This document shows positions 10,625 through 21,725 of a DNA stretch of 64,000 nt, piece by piece. The translations under genes were made by a program, and so were the position numbers. The stretch is from positions 16,505,501 to 16,569,500 of the forward strand of contig JAUIMM010000040.1 of the NCBI GenBank assembly GCA_031769625.1, in the 5' to 3' direction. Position 1 is the stretch's first letter. Each line of letters starts with the position of its first letter. The DNA comes from Taudactylus pleione (lineage: Eukaryota > Chordata > Amphibia > Anura > Myobatrachidae). The notes beneath the pieces are model-generated. The model saw only the letters and a program-made list of their open reading frames with translations, had not been told where the DNA came from and made no database searches.

Positions 10625-10952
10625 GGAATCTAGATGGGATTTGGAACCGGGGACACACTATCTCCATCAATTGTCTAAATCCCACTGCACTAATGGCGGA
10701 TACCGGACGCACGTCTAACACCAACATAGCAGTCAAGGCCTCAGTTATACGTTTTGCTTCAGGATGACTGCTGTCGTACTTCATCCTCCTCGCTAGGGAC
10801 TGTTGGAGGGTCAATTGTTTAGAAAAAGTAGTGGTGTTCCTACATCCTCTCTGGGATGATGAACAACTCCCAGCAGCAGCAACAGCACTAGGAGGAAGTG
10901 GTTCTTGATCTTTCCCTATTTTATTTTTAGCGGCGAAAGTTTGGTCCTCCAT
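10625..10952 (-). pseudogene. hAT transposase N-terminus fused to middle domain, copy 2
   Basis: Starts at ATG 10952 (MEDQTFAAKNKIGKD...). After about 22 residues it jumps in frame to the alanine/serine-rich linker and the QQSLARRMKYDSS...RFQIPSRFH region. Against copy 1 about 1.07 kb is missing, including the BED finger. The junction lies in a CAG/CAA-rich stretch, suggesting loss between short repeats. At 10625 the coding sequence meets array B and the frame runs on into it. No catalytic residues remain. Confidence 0.88.
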
Positions 10953-10974
10953 TTATGTTATATTGATATATACG

Positions 10975-12582
10975 TGCGGCTAAGGCGCACACAAACGCAG
11001 AAAATATTTTTTTATTTTTGCTGGAGAGTAGTGCACTATGTGGGTTACACCACCCCTTAAGAAATGAGCCAGCCGGCCCTTTACTTATTGGACACAGGCG
11101 CACGCTTGGCACTACTTTGTTGATGCACGTGCGGCTACTGTGCACACAATTCACAAACACAAAAAATATTTTTTTTTTATTTTGTTTTGAGTGCCCTTTG
11201 GGGGTTACAGCACCCTTTAGCGGTCAATCCAGCTGGCCCTTTATTTATGGGACACAGGCGCACACTTAGCACTACTTTGTTGATGCACGTGCGGCTACTG
11301 CGCACACAATTCACAAACACAGAAAATATTTTTTTATTTTGTTTGGAGTGTACTTTTGGGGTTACAGCACCCTTTAGCAGTAAATCCAGCCGGCCCTTTA
11401 TTTATGGGACACAGGCGCACGCTTAGCACTACTTTGTTGATGCACGTGCGGCTACTGCGCACACAATTCACAAACACAAAAAAAAATATTTTTTTATTTT
11501 GTTTGGAGTGCCCTTTGGGGGTTACAGCACCCTTTAGCAGTCAATCCAGCTGTCCCTTTATTTATGGGACACAGGCGCACACTTAGCACTACTTTGTTGA
11601 TGCACGTGCGGCTACTGCGCACACAATTCACAAACACAGAAAATATTTTTTTATTTTGTTTGGAGTGTACTTTGGGGGTTACAGCACCCTTTAGCGGTAA
11701 ATCCAGCCGGCCCTTTATTTATGGGACACAGGCGCACGCTTAGCACTACTTTGTTGATGCACGTGCGGCTACTGCGCACACAATTCACAAACACAGAAAA
11801 TGTTTTTTTATTTTGTTTGGAGTGTACTTTGGGGGTTACAGCACCCTTTAATGGTCAAGCCAGCCGGCCCTTTACTTATGACACAGGCGCACGCTTGGCA
11901 CTACTTTGTTGATGCACGTGCGGCTACTGCGCACACAATTCACAAACACAGAAAATATTTTTTTATTTGGTTTGGAGTGCACTTTGGGGGTTACAGCACC
12001 CTTTAACGGTCTAGCCAGCCGGCCCTTTACTTATGACAGAGGCGCACGCTTGGCACTACTTTGTTGATGCACGTGCGGCTACTGCGCACACAATTCACAA
12101 ACACAGAAAATATTTTTTTATTTGGTTTGGAGTGTACTTTGGGGGTTACAGCACCCAAAAATGGTCAAGCCAGCCGGCCCTTTACTTATAAAACAGGCGC
12201 ACTCTTGGCACTACTTTGTTGATGCACGTGCGGCTACTGCGCACACAATTCACAAACACAGAAAATATTTTTTTATTTGGTTTGGAGTGTACTTTGGGGG
12301 TTACAGCACCCTTTAATGGTCAAGCCAGCCGGCCCTTTACTTATGACACAGGCGCACGCTTGGCACTACTTTGTTGATGCACGTGCGGCTACTGCGCACA
12401 CAATTCACAAACACAGAAAATATTTTTTTATTTGGTTTGGAGTGTACTTTGGGGGTTACAGCACCCTTTAACGGTCAAGCCAGCCGGCCCTTTACTTATG
12501 ACACAGGCGCACGCTTGCCACTACTTTGTTGATGCACGTGCGGCTACTGCACACACAATTCACAAACACAGAAAAAAATTTT
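10975..12582 (-). repeat. Leader tandem array of copy 2 (ten ~155-bp units)
   Basis: The TGATGCACGTGCGG landmark falls at 11121, 11281, 11438, 11598, 11755, 11910, 12065, 12220, 12375 and 12530. The period is 157-160 bp near the transposase and exactly 155 bp over the last five steps, which suggests recent expansion from the promoter side. Units nearest the transposase carry TTATTTATGGGACAC where the others have TTACTTATGACAC. Open frames across the array are artefacts of repetition. Confidence 0.95.
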
Positions 12583-12970
12583 TTTTAGCACTTGGGGGGA
12601 GCACCCCCTGATGGACAGAGCACCCCCTGGACAACACTACAGCACCCCTTTAGGACTGGGACACTGCACAGGACTTTGGAGTGGACACAGCCCCTATGGA
12701 CAACTGACTGCACAACACAGTCCAGCCAGCCCCTATGGACTTTGAAGTAGTGGACACAGCCCCTATTGACAACAGCAGCACAGCACAACACAGCCAGCCC
12801 CTATGGACTTTGAAGTAGTGAACACAGCGCCTATGGACAACAGCAGCACAGCACAGCACAACACTACTCTGCACTACACTACACTACACTACACAGCCCA
12901 GCCAGCCCTAACTCCCACCCTCCCTCTTCACTGTCCACAGCCGAGTGAGAAAATGACACCGACGCGGGTA

Positions 12971-12981
12971 CCTTATATAGG
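12971..12981 (-). promoter_or_regulatory. TATA box of hAT copy 2
   Basis: CCTATATAAGG on the minus strand, in the same position relative to the 5' terminus as in copies 1 and 4. It lies about 2.0 kb from the remaining ATG because of the ten-unit array. Confidence 0.65.
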
Positions 12982-13127
12982 ATCCAAAACCAGCGAGACC
13001 CGGAAGGCGGGATGATGACGTTTTGCCTCGATTTCAGATCCGAGTCAGGCGGGAAAAGTCGAGCCTGACGGATCGGCCTCGGATCGGGGGGGCTCGGATT
13101 TCAGAAATCCGAACCTGCTCACCCCTA

Positions 13128-13190
13128 ATATATATATATATTATATATGTATTTTTATGTGTGTGTGTATATATATATATATAATAAAAA
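13128..13190. repeat. AT/GT microsatellite
   Basis: AT tracts with a GT run, flanking the 5' terminus of hAT copy 2. Confidence 0.9.
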
Positions 13191-13336
13191 TGTTTTATGT
13201 GATTATAAATATATATTGAGAGAGCATGTTTGATTTTTGCATGTGTGAAACAATGGAAAATAAAAGTGCAATATATTCATGAGATAGGAAGGGGTAGGTG
13301 CAAGATTAACATTTAGTCAGGTTGCATACAAACATA

Positions 13337-14240
13337 GGGCCTGATTCATTATTGATCACAACTATGCAATAGGGCAATTGTTGCTTTCTGCGCATGCGTA
13401 TGTATCACAGTGCGCAAAGAGGCCACTGCGATTGGGACTGCGATCTCAGAGACTTTGCAGATCCATCGAAGAGTGATTGACAGGAAGTGCCATTTGTGGG
13501 TGGTGGTGCGGGGGGGGTGGTCGGGGAAGCCAGGCGTGCCGACGCGTTCACACGCCACAGTGTGAAGTCTCATAGCGTGCATGGCTGTTAACAATTTCTG
13601 AGTAAGGTCAGGGCTTGTGCAACTGTGTGAGGCGGCGATGGTTCTCAGTTGTACCGATTGGTTTCGCTATTCTGCTAAGTATTACAGATGTCCGTATGGT
13701 AAAGTGGGCGTCCTTATATAGTGCTGAGTTTGCATTGTGATCGCAGTGGTTTGGCTCAGGGGCGTATCTATAATGGGTGCAGGGTGTGCGGGGAACACTG
13801 GCCCCTGGGTCAAGGGGGCCCCGCACACACTGCACCCATAATATTACTTACCTCTCCGAAGTCCCACATCAGCGCAGGGGCCCTGCGCTGTAAAATGAAT
13901 GGAAAATGGCTGCGGAAGCCGTCGTTTGCGCATGCGCAGTACAGGGAAAATGGTCGCCGCGGCCATTTTCCTGGTGATCTGTGCATACACTATAGACTCT
14001 GGGCACAGTCTAGTGCCCAGAGTCTACAACTCCGGCGCTGGCCGAGCACAGCTCAGTGCGCTGCCGGCCACCGTGTCGGAGACTGCACACGGGCCCCCTC
14101 CTCTATAGAAACGCCCCTGATTTACCAGTTGAAACACTGTCACCGGGCCAACAATTGTGAGGCAGGATCCCAATCACACTCTTTGTTTACAGCTCATTTG
14201 TAGTGTGGATGCTCTGTGTCGCCTGAATCTCGTGAGACCT
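13337..14240. mobile_element. GGGCCTGATTCA-ended MITE with a nested hAT MITE
   Basis: The left end GGGCCTGATTCA and the following GCGCATGCGTA and GCAATTGTTGC motifs match the family also found at 27318 and 29411. The body is interrupted by the CAGGGGCG-ended element at 13757-14119. The right end is not clear; a weak match, GCCTGAATCTCGTGAG, lies near 14220. No coding sequence. Confidence 0.5.
13757..14119. mobile_element. hAT-type MITE, CAGGGGCG ends
   Basis: Left end CAGGGGCGTATCTATA pairs with right end TATAGAAACGCCCCTG. GGGTGCAGGGTGTGC and GCACACACTGCACCC form an inner inverted repeat. In reverse orientation it is related to 28474-28808. The 8-bp flanks (GTTTGGCT, ATTTACCA) match only partly, so the target duplication is decayed or misplaced. 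Confidence 0.72.
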
Positions 14241-14342
14241 TTGACGTCATCAATGCGCGATGAAGTAGCACCATGGTAGGTCCGGTGTGGGTATTAAGTA
14301 TTATGTCTGTATGCTTCCTGCTGAAAATTTGGATCTTGAAAC

Positions 14343-14343
<1 letters not shown>

Positions 14344-14385
<42 letters not shown>
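14344..14385. repeat. (TCTA)n microsatellite
   Basis: About ten perfect TCTA units, surrounded by sequence with no gene. Confidence 0.95.
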
Positions 14386-14739
14386 CTGACCCCCATGTAC
14401 CAAATTCCAAAGAGCGTACCTTTTTACAGTTTGGCCCCGGACTTATGGAGCCATTTTTTGCAGTCACAGTTAACATATTTAATATTTATTAATATTCAGA
14501 TCACATATTTTAGCTTTATTTCATATTTATTTAGTTTATTTATGTTTTCATGTTCTGCATCTTTTACTTTGTTCAACGGTAAATATTGAAAAACTAGCAA
14601 TTTTCAGGTATGTTTCTGCAAAAGCACGTTATTAATAAAATTTGTTGCATTTTATTAGTAAACCATAGTTTGTATTTTTTTTAAGAACAGGTGGTGTATG
14701 TTTCATATAATCAAAGAGGGGAGAGAGATTGAGATGGTT

Positions 14740-14912
14740 GAATGTAGGCGGGTAGCTATGCTTCATGGTGCTAGCCACACCCCATGGCACAGACCACACC
14801 CCCACATCACTGGTCACACCCCAATATCAGTAATCACACCCCCTGCAGCAGCACACAATAGGCCCTTCAGAAATTTCAGCTCCAGGCCCAAGAGGGCCTT
14901 AATCTGGCACTG
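14740..14912. mobile_element. MITE fragment, GGCCTTAATCTGGCAC end
   Basis: The right end AGCTCCAGGCCCAAGAGG...GGCCTTAATCTGGCAC is the reverse complement of the end type at 2454. Internal GGTCACACCCC-like repeats and GGTGCTAGC also occur at 25960-26100, a related fragment. Confidence 0.5.
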
Positions 14913-15650
14913 GCACTACAGTATAAAGGAGCTCAGTGAAATTGATTTGCAAAGACTGCTTTAATAGAGCTGGACAGTCTACTAACACTTTATATTGGCT
15001 CACCATGGATACCAAGAGGCTTTGTACTGGAAAATACTTGTATCATAGAGTATGGAGGACAGCTGTAAGCAGACATAGGGCGGGATGCACTACGCATCAC
15101 ATTTTGGATGCGGTACACCCTGCCACTTATCGGGAACATACCAGTGTTAATAACACCAGTATGTACATAGAATTGCAATTAAAATAGCAAAGGGCAGATC
15201 TTCCAAAAAGAGCTGTTCTCTGCGATGATTGGTCTTCTGGGTTTTTGACTCAGGAGTCCTTCTATGTTTGTGTCATATGACGTATGCACCACTGGGGATG
15301 ATGGGAGGGATCCGATTGAATCCCTCTCGATGCATCATGTGAAAATAAGCCCATAGGCTTTTACTGGGTATTGCCATTCATAGATGGCATTGCCCATAGG
15401 GTCCAAGCTCTGGAAAATAACTGCAGTTTTCAGATTTTGGGCCTAATTTTCCTTTAAGTACATCCTGTCGATAGACACAGCTTGGTTAAATTAAGCATAC
15501 CAGTGGACTCCCTTCTACTCTGAGCCCCATTGCACAGCCAGCACATGACCACATTGTCCAGATCCCTATCTTCCACTCACATTTTACAGATGCACTAGTG
15601 TAAATTATCAGAGGCCTCAGAAGGGGAGAAAGGGTGTGATATACCAGTTT

Positions 15651-15866
15651 AACAATCATAATGTCAACATTTAGCATGTTGACGTGAGAATGTCGACATC
15701 ATATTAATGTTGACAGTGTCTAAAAGTCAACATATAACACGTCGACATTCTTTATGTCAGCACTGACATAAAACCTAACCCTAACTGAAGCCTAAACCTA
15801 ACAAATAAGCCTAACCACAGCCTAATTCTAACATTGCTATGTTCATAATGTAGAACATACATAATG
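15651..15866. repeat. Repeat with GTCGACAT/GTTGAC motifs
   Basis: Recurring TGTCGACAT, GTTGAC and GTCAACAT words in both orientations flank a centre with degenerate CCTAACCCTAAC and AGCCTAA words. It looks like a non-autonomous DNA element with palindromic ends. The central words are too irregular to be a telomere tract. Confidence 0.5.
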
Positions 15867-16017
15867 TTGACTGTCATGATCCTGACTATTTCTCTCATTT
15901 GTTATTGGTCGTCTCATGTCTTACCTCTGCCACTCTGATTTGCCTGCAAAGTTTGCTTAGCATGCAGGCTGAGTTTCCTTCTGTCTGTGAACTCTGCAGA
16001 ACCTTGATCAGAACAGT

Positions 16018-16542
16018 GGGCTTGATTCAGATCCAGTCGCTCTGACAGAGCGCTCGCTCTGAATCAGGGCCGGGCTCTTTTTTGGAGTGGCCTCTTGGCT
16101 GCTCGCGTAGCTGTGGGTGACCACCCACAGCTATAGTGAGCGGCCATGATGATGGTCGCGACCATCGCGACCTTCGGGGCTTGTGGTAGGGTCTCGTTCA
16201 TCGCAAGCCCCAGAGAGCTTTCGTCTCTAACAGAGCCAGAAGCTCTCCGCTGACATCACTCGTGATGTCAGTGGAGCCGCCCCCAAACGGCAAGCATTCC
16301 CTCGGGAACGCCTCCGTTTGGGCAGCCAGCCCCCGGCCCGCCCACTAAAGGGGGCAAGCTGTCACTCAACATTGACAGCTCGCCCCCTTTGGTGCGAGAC
16401 CCGGAGCGATGGATTGCCCGTCGCTAGCCGGGTCTCGCGCATGCGCACGACGGAGCCGGCTCCGTCGTGCGTATGTGCTGTGGGCCACCATCGACCTGGT
16501 TGCGAGCGCTCAGCGCTTGCGACCAGGTCTGAATCAGGCCCA
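16018..16542. mobile_element. GGGCCTGATTCAG-family MITE
   Basis: Left end GGGCTTGATTCAGATCC, right end GGTCTGAATCAGGCCC. Inside is a chain of short perfect palindromes: GCATGCGCACGACGGAGCC with its complement, TGACATCAC/GTGATGTCA, and GGTCGCGACCATCGCGACC. The copy at 22459 has the same modules. Confidence 0.75.
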
Positions 16543-16854
16543 GAGAGTGCAATCCAAATGTAGTGGACTCAGTCATCTGACTTTTCTCCACAACTCTGAG
16601 TGCTGCTCCCAGACCAACTGATTGCAGCATCCAATCCCTGGGAATCTGTCTCTATAAATCCTTTTTCTGACTGGCTCACATTGCCAGTACAACATCGCTT
16701 CTGCTGAAGTTACATATCTGTGCTGAGATCCCAGGTGCTCTGTATCTCAACGGTTCCAGTCTGTATCATTTCAGTTCCAAGTCTGGTAATCAAGTCTTCG
16801 TTTCCATCTAGTACTCCAGTCTGCTTTTACCACAGATACTTGTTCCTAAATACA

Positions 16855-17110
16855 ACCATCGGTCCCATCCGATATCTCCAACCATCGGTCCCAGACGATA
16901 TCTCCAGCCAGCGGTCCCAGCCGATATCTCCAACCATCAGTCCCAGATGATTTCTACAGCCATCAGTCCCAGCTGATATCTCACACCATTGGTACCAGCC
17001 GATATCTCCAACCATCGGCCACAGACGATATCTCCAACCATCGGTCTCAGCCGATATCTCCAACCATCGGTCCCAGCCGATATCTCCAACCATTGGTCCC
17101 ATCTGATATA
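16855..17110. repeat. 26-bp minisatellite
   Basis: About ten copies of a 26-bp unit containing ACCATCGGTCCCA and CGATATCTCC. ATCGG and CCGAT within the unit can pair. Because 26 is not divisible by three, the minus-strand open frame of glycine/tryptophan-rich repeats is an artefact. Confidence 0.93.
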
Positions 17111-17190
17111 TTTAAACATCGGTCTCAAACTGATTTAGTACTTCAATTCATCACCATCGGTCTCAAACCGATCCAGTTCTTCAATACAAT

Positions 17191-17440
17191 GATAAAGTAC
17201 CAACCAATCAGCTCCTAATTGTCAGTTTACAGGCTGTTTGAAAAGTGACAGTTAGGAGCTGATTGGTTGGAACTTTATCACTTAGTGTATCATAAAGTGG
17301 AGAGAGATAAAGTGTCAAACAGTCAGAACCTAACTGCCATTTTACAGGCTGTGTTTGAAATAATGACAGTTAGGAGCTGATTGTTGGTACTTTATTTCTC
17401 TCCACTTTATCTCTCTCCAAGGCTTAGTACATCTAGCCCA
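17191..17440. mobile_element. Two adjacent foldback MITEs
   Basis: The first palindrome, 17191-17279, pairs ATAAAGTACCAACCAATCAG with CTGATTGGTTGGAACTTTAT. The second, about 17292-17420, repeats the same arms in diverged form and ends near CTTAGTACATCTAGCCC. Both contain TTTACAGGCTGT near the centre. A tandem pair of one family. Confidence 0.75.
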
Positions 17441-18059
17441 TGGTGTATCAAGAGTGAGTCACTACTGAAATAATATCCAGATAATGATGGACTTTTTTGG
17501 TAAAAGATCAGTGAAATGGACTAATGGAAGCTAAAATCACATGCAGAGAAACAGAAGAGTTACAGTCAGCTAACAAAAAGCTGCATGAAAGCATGTTGCC
17601 AAAATATATAGGAAGATTGCACAATTTATACTCATTGCTGGTTTCTGAGATCCACAGAATGAAGCCAATTTGATTTTGCGGTTCGAAAGTTGCAGCTTGT
17701 GTTAGTGGTTCAAAGTTCTTGGTTCCTAGTTGGTTTTAGAGACTTTATGAAACTATTATAACTATAAAATACTGTCTTTCCGAACTTGAACATCTACACT
17801 CTGTTGTTTTTTAACTTTTTTTTTTTCACTTGAAAAGCGAACATTACTGTGTTCAAGGCTGAGGTTTGTGTTCAAGGATCACTGTTCACTTTAGAAAACT
17901 TAAAATAACTGTACAATGCTAAAAATTACCTTGAAACTTGCTGGAAAAACGTTATTTGAAGAAGTGGTTCAAGAACCACTAAAGATCAAAACTTATAATT
18001 TGTCGAAAATTAAACAAAACACACATCATAATCATCTCCATTTCTAGTTTCTTGTCTTT
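17441..18059. other. No gene seen
   Basis: AT-rich sequence with no open frame of interest, inverted ends or tandem repeats. Confidence 0.4.
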
Positions 18060-18920
18060 AAAACATTAATTTTTATTAGATATTTTCAAACTATATGGGG
18101 ACACAGAAAAAAGAAACGGGAAGAACATAGGGGCGATACAGGCATGTAATACACATTAAACTCACACATACACAAAAAAAGCAATAAATATTAGTGTGTA
18201 ATAAATGAAATAAGTTGGAAGTAAAAAACAACAGTAACTGACTCTAAAAGATATTCAGAATAGAAAACATGTAAAAAAATACAATAGAGAGTATCATTGC
18301 ATAACTGGTGGAAGGCAAGGACCCTCTGTGGAGAACTCATGCCAGCTAAAACACTTCATAATCGGAGAGTTAGCTGAAGCGGGATAAGGAAAATTCAAAG
18401 CCTCCATCAGAAAGCTAATTTTGGACTTAATCAAGGTGAGAGGTGGAGCTTTGTCTTGTGTTTAGAACTGCAATAGCAGCTTTCGAAGCAAAGAATGTGG
18501 TTTGTAGCATAGGTTTGACCTATGGTACACTGGAACCTCAACAGGGAAAGTATGTAGGAGTGCAGCGGAAGGGGACAGAGAAAGCTGTAAGTCAGTAACC
18601 TGTAGAATCAATTCCTCTACCTCAGACCAAAGGGGACGTTTTCCAAAAAACATGGTAAATTTATCCGACTTGGTGACATGAGCCCCAACACAATCTAATT
18701 TGGGAGGGTCATATTTTATGCAGTCGGTCAGGAGTCAGATAAAGACGACAGAACAACTTCATATACATTTCAGTATGTGAGATGTATTTAGACATTATGA
18801 AGATGGAAAAAAATTGTAGGGACCATGCTTGAGGTTCTAAACATATGTCTAAATCTTGCTCCCATTTCAAAGTGGGTTGGGTTTTATGAGGTTGACCTGA
18901 AGCCAACAGATGTACCAAAA
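18060..18920 (-). pseudogene. 3' end of an L1-type LINE (ORF2 C-terminus)
   Basis: On the minus strand, decayed frames from about 18918 to 18462 read WEQDLDICLEP, then KLFCRLYLTPDRLHKI, a stop and frame change, LCWGSCHQVG, then PLWSEVEELI and LSPSAALLH. The order KWE-DL, YLTPxRLHK, CW-C zinc knuckle and W-EV is typical of the C-terminus of L1/Tx1 ORF2 in amphibians and fish, which lies downstream of the reverse transcriptase. Upstream ORF2, including the polymerase, is missing, as is usual for a 5'-truncated LINE. The 3' tail reaches about 18060, where AATAAAAA occurs on the minus strand. Confidence 0.72.
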
Positions 18921-21053
18921 AGATATTAGTTTCTTGTCTTCTTTAAACAACAACAGAACATAATTAATGCTACCTTGAGACAGAAAGCTATATTAAGCCA
19001 TAAAACATGCAACACAGTTGTAGTCACAAGAGGCATATGAATACATATAATTATTAATATTGGAGTGCTATTGCACATTCAGGACAACGTAAAATACGAC
19101 AGGCCAATAAATTGCATTTTGCAACCTCTAAGGCTTGGCCAGAAATGTGAGATACTGTGTGAACTACTCTGCAGAGGTAGCAAATGCACCTTCCTCCCAT
19201 GCCAGTAACAGAACAGATGCGTCAAGAATTTGATAGTAAAGTAGGTCTGGATTTACTGAGAGTACAAAAGATGCTAAAAAAAGCAGTACCCAGTTAGTAC
19301 ACATTTCAGTGCATGGCTGGACATTGCAGATAATAAGTACCCAACTAGCTTGGAACCTGTTAAATACAAAAAAAATCCAAATAAAAAATGTAAACTTATT
19401 TTTAAGTACAAACCAATAAACAAATGGGTAGCCTTTCTTTCCAAAATAAAGTAGTAAATATATACAGTACATACTATATTTAAAAAAATTAAAGTATGGT
19501 GTAATATTGCTTTTAATTCACAGCCACAGCAGTTTATTTGCGTATTGAGTGTGTCTTAGATGAATTCAACAAATCGAATGCAATCATCAGCCCTCATCAT
19601 CTTCAACTTGCAAATATTATCAGGGTTTACATACCTATCATGTCACTCCATACAGGCACATTTGTGCTTCTTCGCCGACCAACTTGGATGCACTTCATGT
19701 CAACTCGCCCTTACTGTACTTTGAAGGCGTCTACGCCCCCTTCACCCACCATTCCTATCCCACTGTTATAGGAAGAGCTAAGGGCAATTTGCAAGGAAAA
19801 CCACACAAAACAGAGCAAAGTGCAGCGAAGACTGCCGCAACTTGTGCCTAAATCCAACTCTGATTGAAGTACTAAGTGCATTTTATATATTTTGACTTAA
19901 ATTGAAGTTTATGGCTGTACTGATAGAAAGTTTATTATCACAGTGACAGCTATGTTTCTGTGGTACACTTGTAAAAGGTCATTATTACTGTAACCCCAGA
20001 ACAGACTACAGTAAGCCACATTATATTGACTCTGGTAGTTTTGCTAGGACTCCACTAGTCTATGAAATAAAGTAAAATAGACTTTATTCTGTAGTTGCTT
20101 GTAACTGAAGCACAGCTTTAAAGTCACTATTGCAATCTGCTTATTATGTTCAAGACTGTGCAAAATAGGTTCAAAATGTGAACAGCAAAGAAAGGTTATT
20201 ATGTCCCGAGGGATTCATTGTTTGGAGTTGGTACATCTCAAAGGCTGCATTTTGAAGGTCTTTTCTCATCAATTCTTTGCTGTGCAATTTAGTTTAGCTA
20301 TTATTTGTAACCACTGTTCTTGAGAAAATTCTAGCTCAAAAACATGTGTTCCATCTTAGATCAACCTCTGTGATGAAATTGTTTTATGCCTAAGAGGTCA
20401 GAGAAACATAAGAAGTTCTTCAGCTTTTGTATTGAATGATGTTGTTACACACACAAATGAACCTTTTATAGTCATTGGTCTTCGTTGTTACATGAAGTGT
20501 TCAGCCTGGAAAGGGGGAAGTATTGTATAAATGCTCTCTTACAGCCTCACATGCAATGTCATTTTTATTATGGAATAAAGTTGCTCTTGTTTGAGATGCA
20601 AGTACAGTACATTAAATTGCTTGTTTGTAATGCTAAATTTAACAACAAGCATTTGTAAATATAAAGTATTCTTGGGACACGAATAAACATGTTTTTGTCC
20701 ATTATAATAAAACCTATTTCTAAAAGCATTTTTTTATTCTTGACCATCACTCTTTAAAAGTAGCATAGAAATCAGAGGAATTTTAAGAGTTTTAGAGTTA
20801 AGGGATGTATAAAACATAAGGCAGCAAACATAAGGCAGCATATGCATTTCACTGGCATAGTCAAATTATGGTAGCGAACTGAAGGCAACTGGTAGGAGTC
20901 AACAGTGTTGCTAGACATGACATATTGCCAGGAAACAATACAATCCAGGGCTGATTAACAATGCCATCGACAGGATGGAATAAATTTCCTTCTTAAACAT
21001 TGATATGGGGTCACCAGATAAATTATTGTATACACACGCATCACCCAAATGCC
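18921..21053. other. No gene seen
   Basis: About 2.1 kb of mostly AT-rich sequence. A short C-rich patch near 19680-19850 may be an eroded repeat. Nothing here has a supported coding, RNA or mobile identity. Confidence 0.4.
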
Positions 21054-21279
21054 TAGTGTTCATTCTAGCACCCTGCAACTGTCACAACCCGTGCAGTTCT
21101 TCTTTTCAGCCTGGGGTGCCGCTCTCTGCACTGGTGCTTCTAACACGCTCAGCTGATGCAAAAATTTCTGATATACAGACCTTTGTGTGCTAGAAGCACC
21201 AGAGCAGACAGCAACACCTCTGGCAGGAAACAGGAACTGCACGGGTTGTGGCATGTGCAGGTTGCTAGAATGAAGACTA
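21054..21279. mobile_element. Foldback element with ~100-bp arms
   Basis: The left arm (TTCATTCTAGCA, CACAACCCGTGCAGTTC, TGGTGCTTCTA) is repeated inverted in the right arm (TAGAAGCACCA, GAACTGCACGGGTTGTG, TGCTAGAATGAA). The arms span about 21054-21150 and 21187-21279, with a loop of under 40 bp. No coding sequence. Confidence 0.8.
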
Positions 21280-21725
21280 AATGCCTGTATATCTCTCCTT
21301 TGAATTTATATAAATCTTGTAACACAATGGTGCCCCCCTAATCCACTGATCTTATTATGATACAATCACAGGCACTAAGAATTTCTAAGGACAAAACTTT
21401 TTAGACAAGTTGGAATGCAGAGGCACTTCATGTTTCACAAAGTTTGATACTGTAAAATCCAAGACTCTAATATAACTTTGTGGGTGCATTTTATGAAGGT
21501 GGCTCAAATGTAGATATCACCTTAAAGGGGGGATTAGTGGGGTATCTACCCTGGTTCCAGAATTATTGTAAAGTAGTCCATTAATTTAAGATTACCCTGA
21601 TGTTTCTATAAGTTAATTTCCCAATTAAACTCATTACATTTCTAGAATGGCACAAATAACATGCCTCTATTTAACATTGTTTTTTCAGATTCTGTGAGGA
21701 TATGCGATAACAAATTTACCACTAA

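Larger units (their letters stand above)
8725..13127 (-). mobile_element. hAT transposon copy 2, internally rearranged
   Basis: It has both termini of copy 1 (TAGGGGTGTGCACCGG left, TGCTCACCCCTA right) and ATATATAT on each side, but is 4,403 bp long. Reading right to left it keeps the TATA region, leader and a ten-unit leader array. The transposase start is then joined directly to its middle domain, followed by a second array of a different 137-bp unit, the dimerisation domain and the 3' end. It cannot make transposase, but it keeps both termini, so it could have been mobilised in trans. Confidence 0.93.
15876..17185 (+). mobile_element. Possible LTR-like fragment interrupted by a MITE
   Basis: Non-coding sequence on both sides of the 16018-16542 MITE (TGTCATGATCCTGACTATTT... 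and CAGTCATCTGACTTTTCTC...) leads into a 26-bp minisatellite. The composition and layout resemble the solo LTR at 42850-43800, with a TG start and an internal minisatellite. No 3' terminus or target duplication is visible, so this is tentative. Confidence 0.3.

Noticed and set aside
6886..12582. CRISPR-like spacing of repeats
   Set aside because: Units are adjacent and homogeneous without unique spacers, and the sequence is eukaryotic transposon DNA.
15775..15835. CCTAACCCTAAC words resembling an interstitial telomere
   Set aside because: Only one near-perfect double repeat; the rest are irregular AGCCTAA words inside a larger palindromic repeat.
16827..17128. Minus-strand frames with repeated DGWRY and GPMVGDI words
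   Set aside because: A by-product of the 26-bp minisatellite: three units make 78 bases, so all frames repeat. No biological repeat family is implied.
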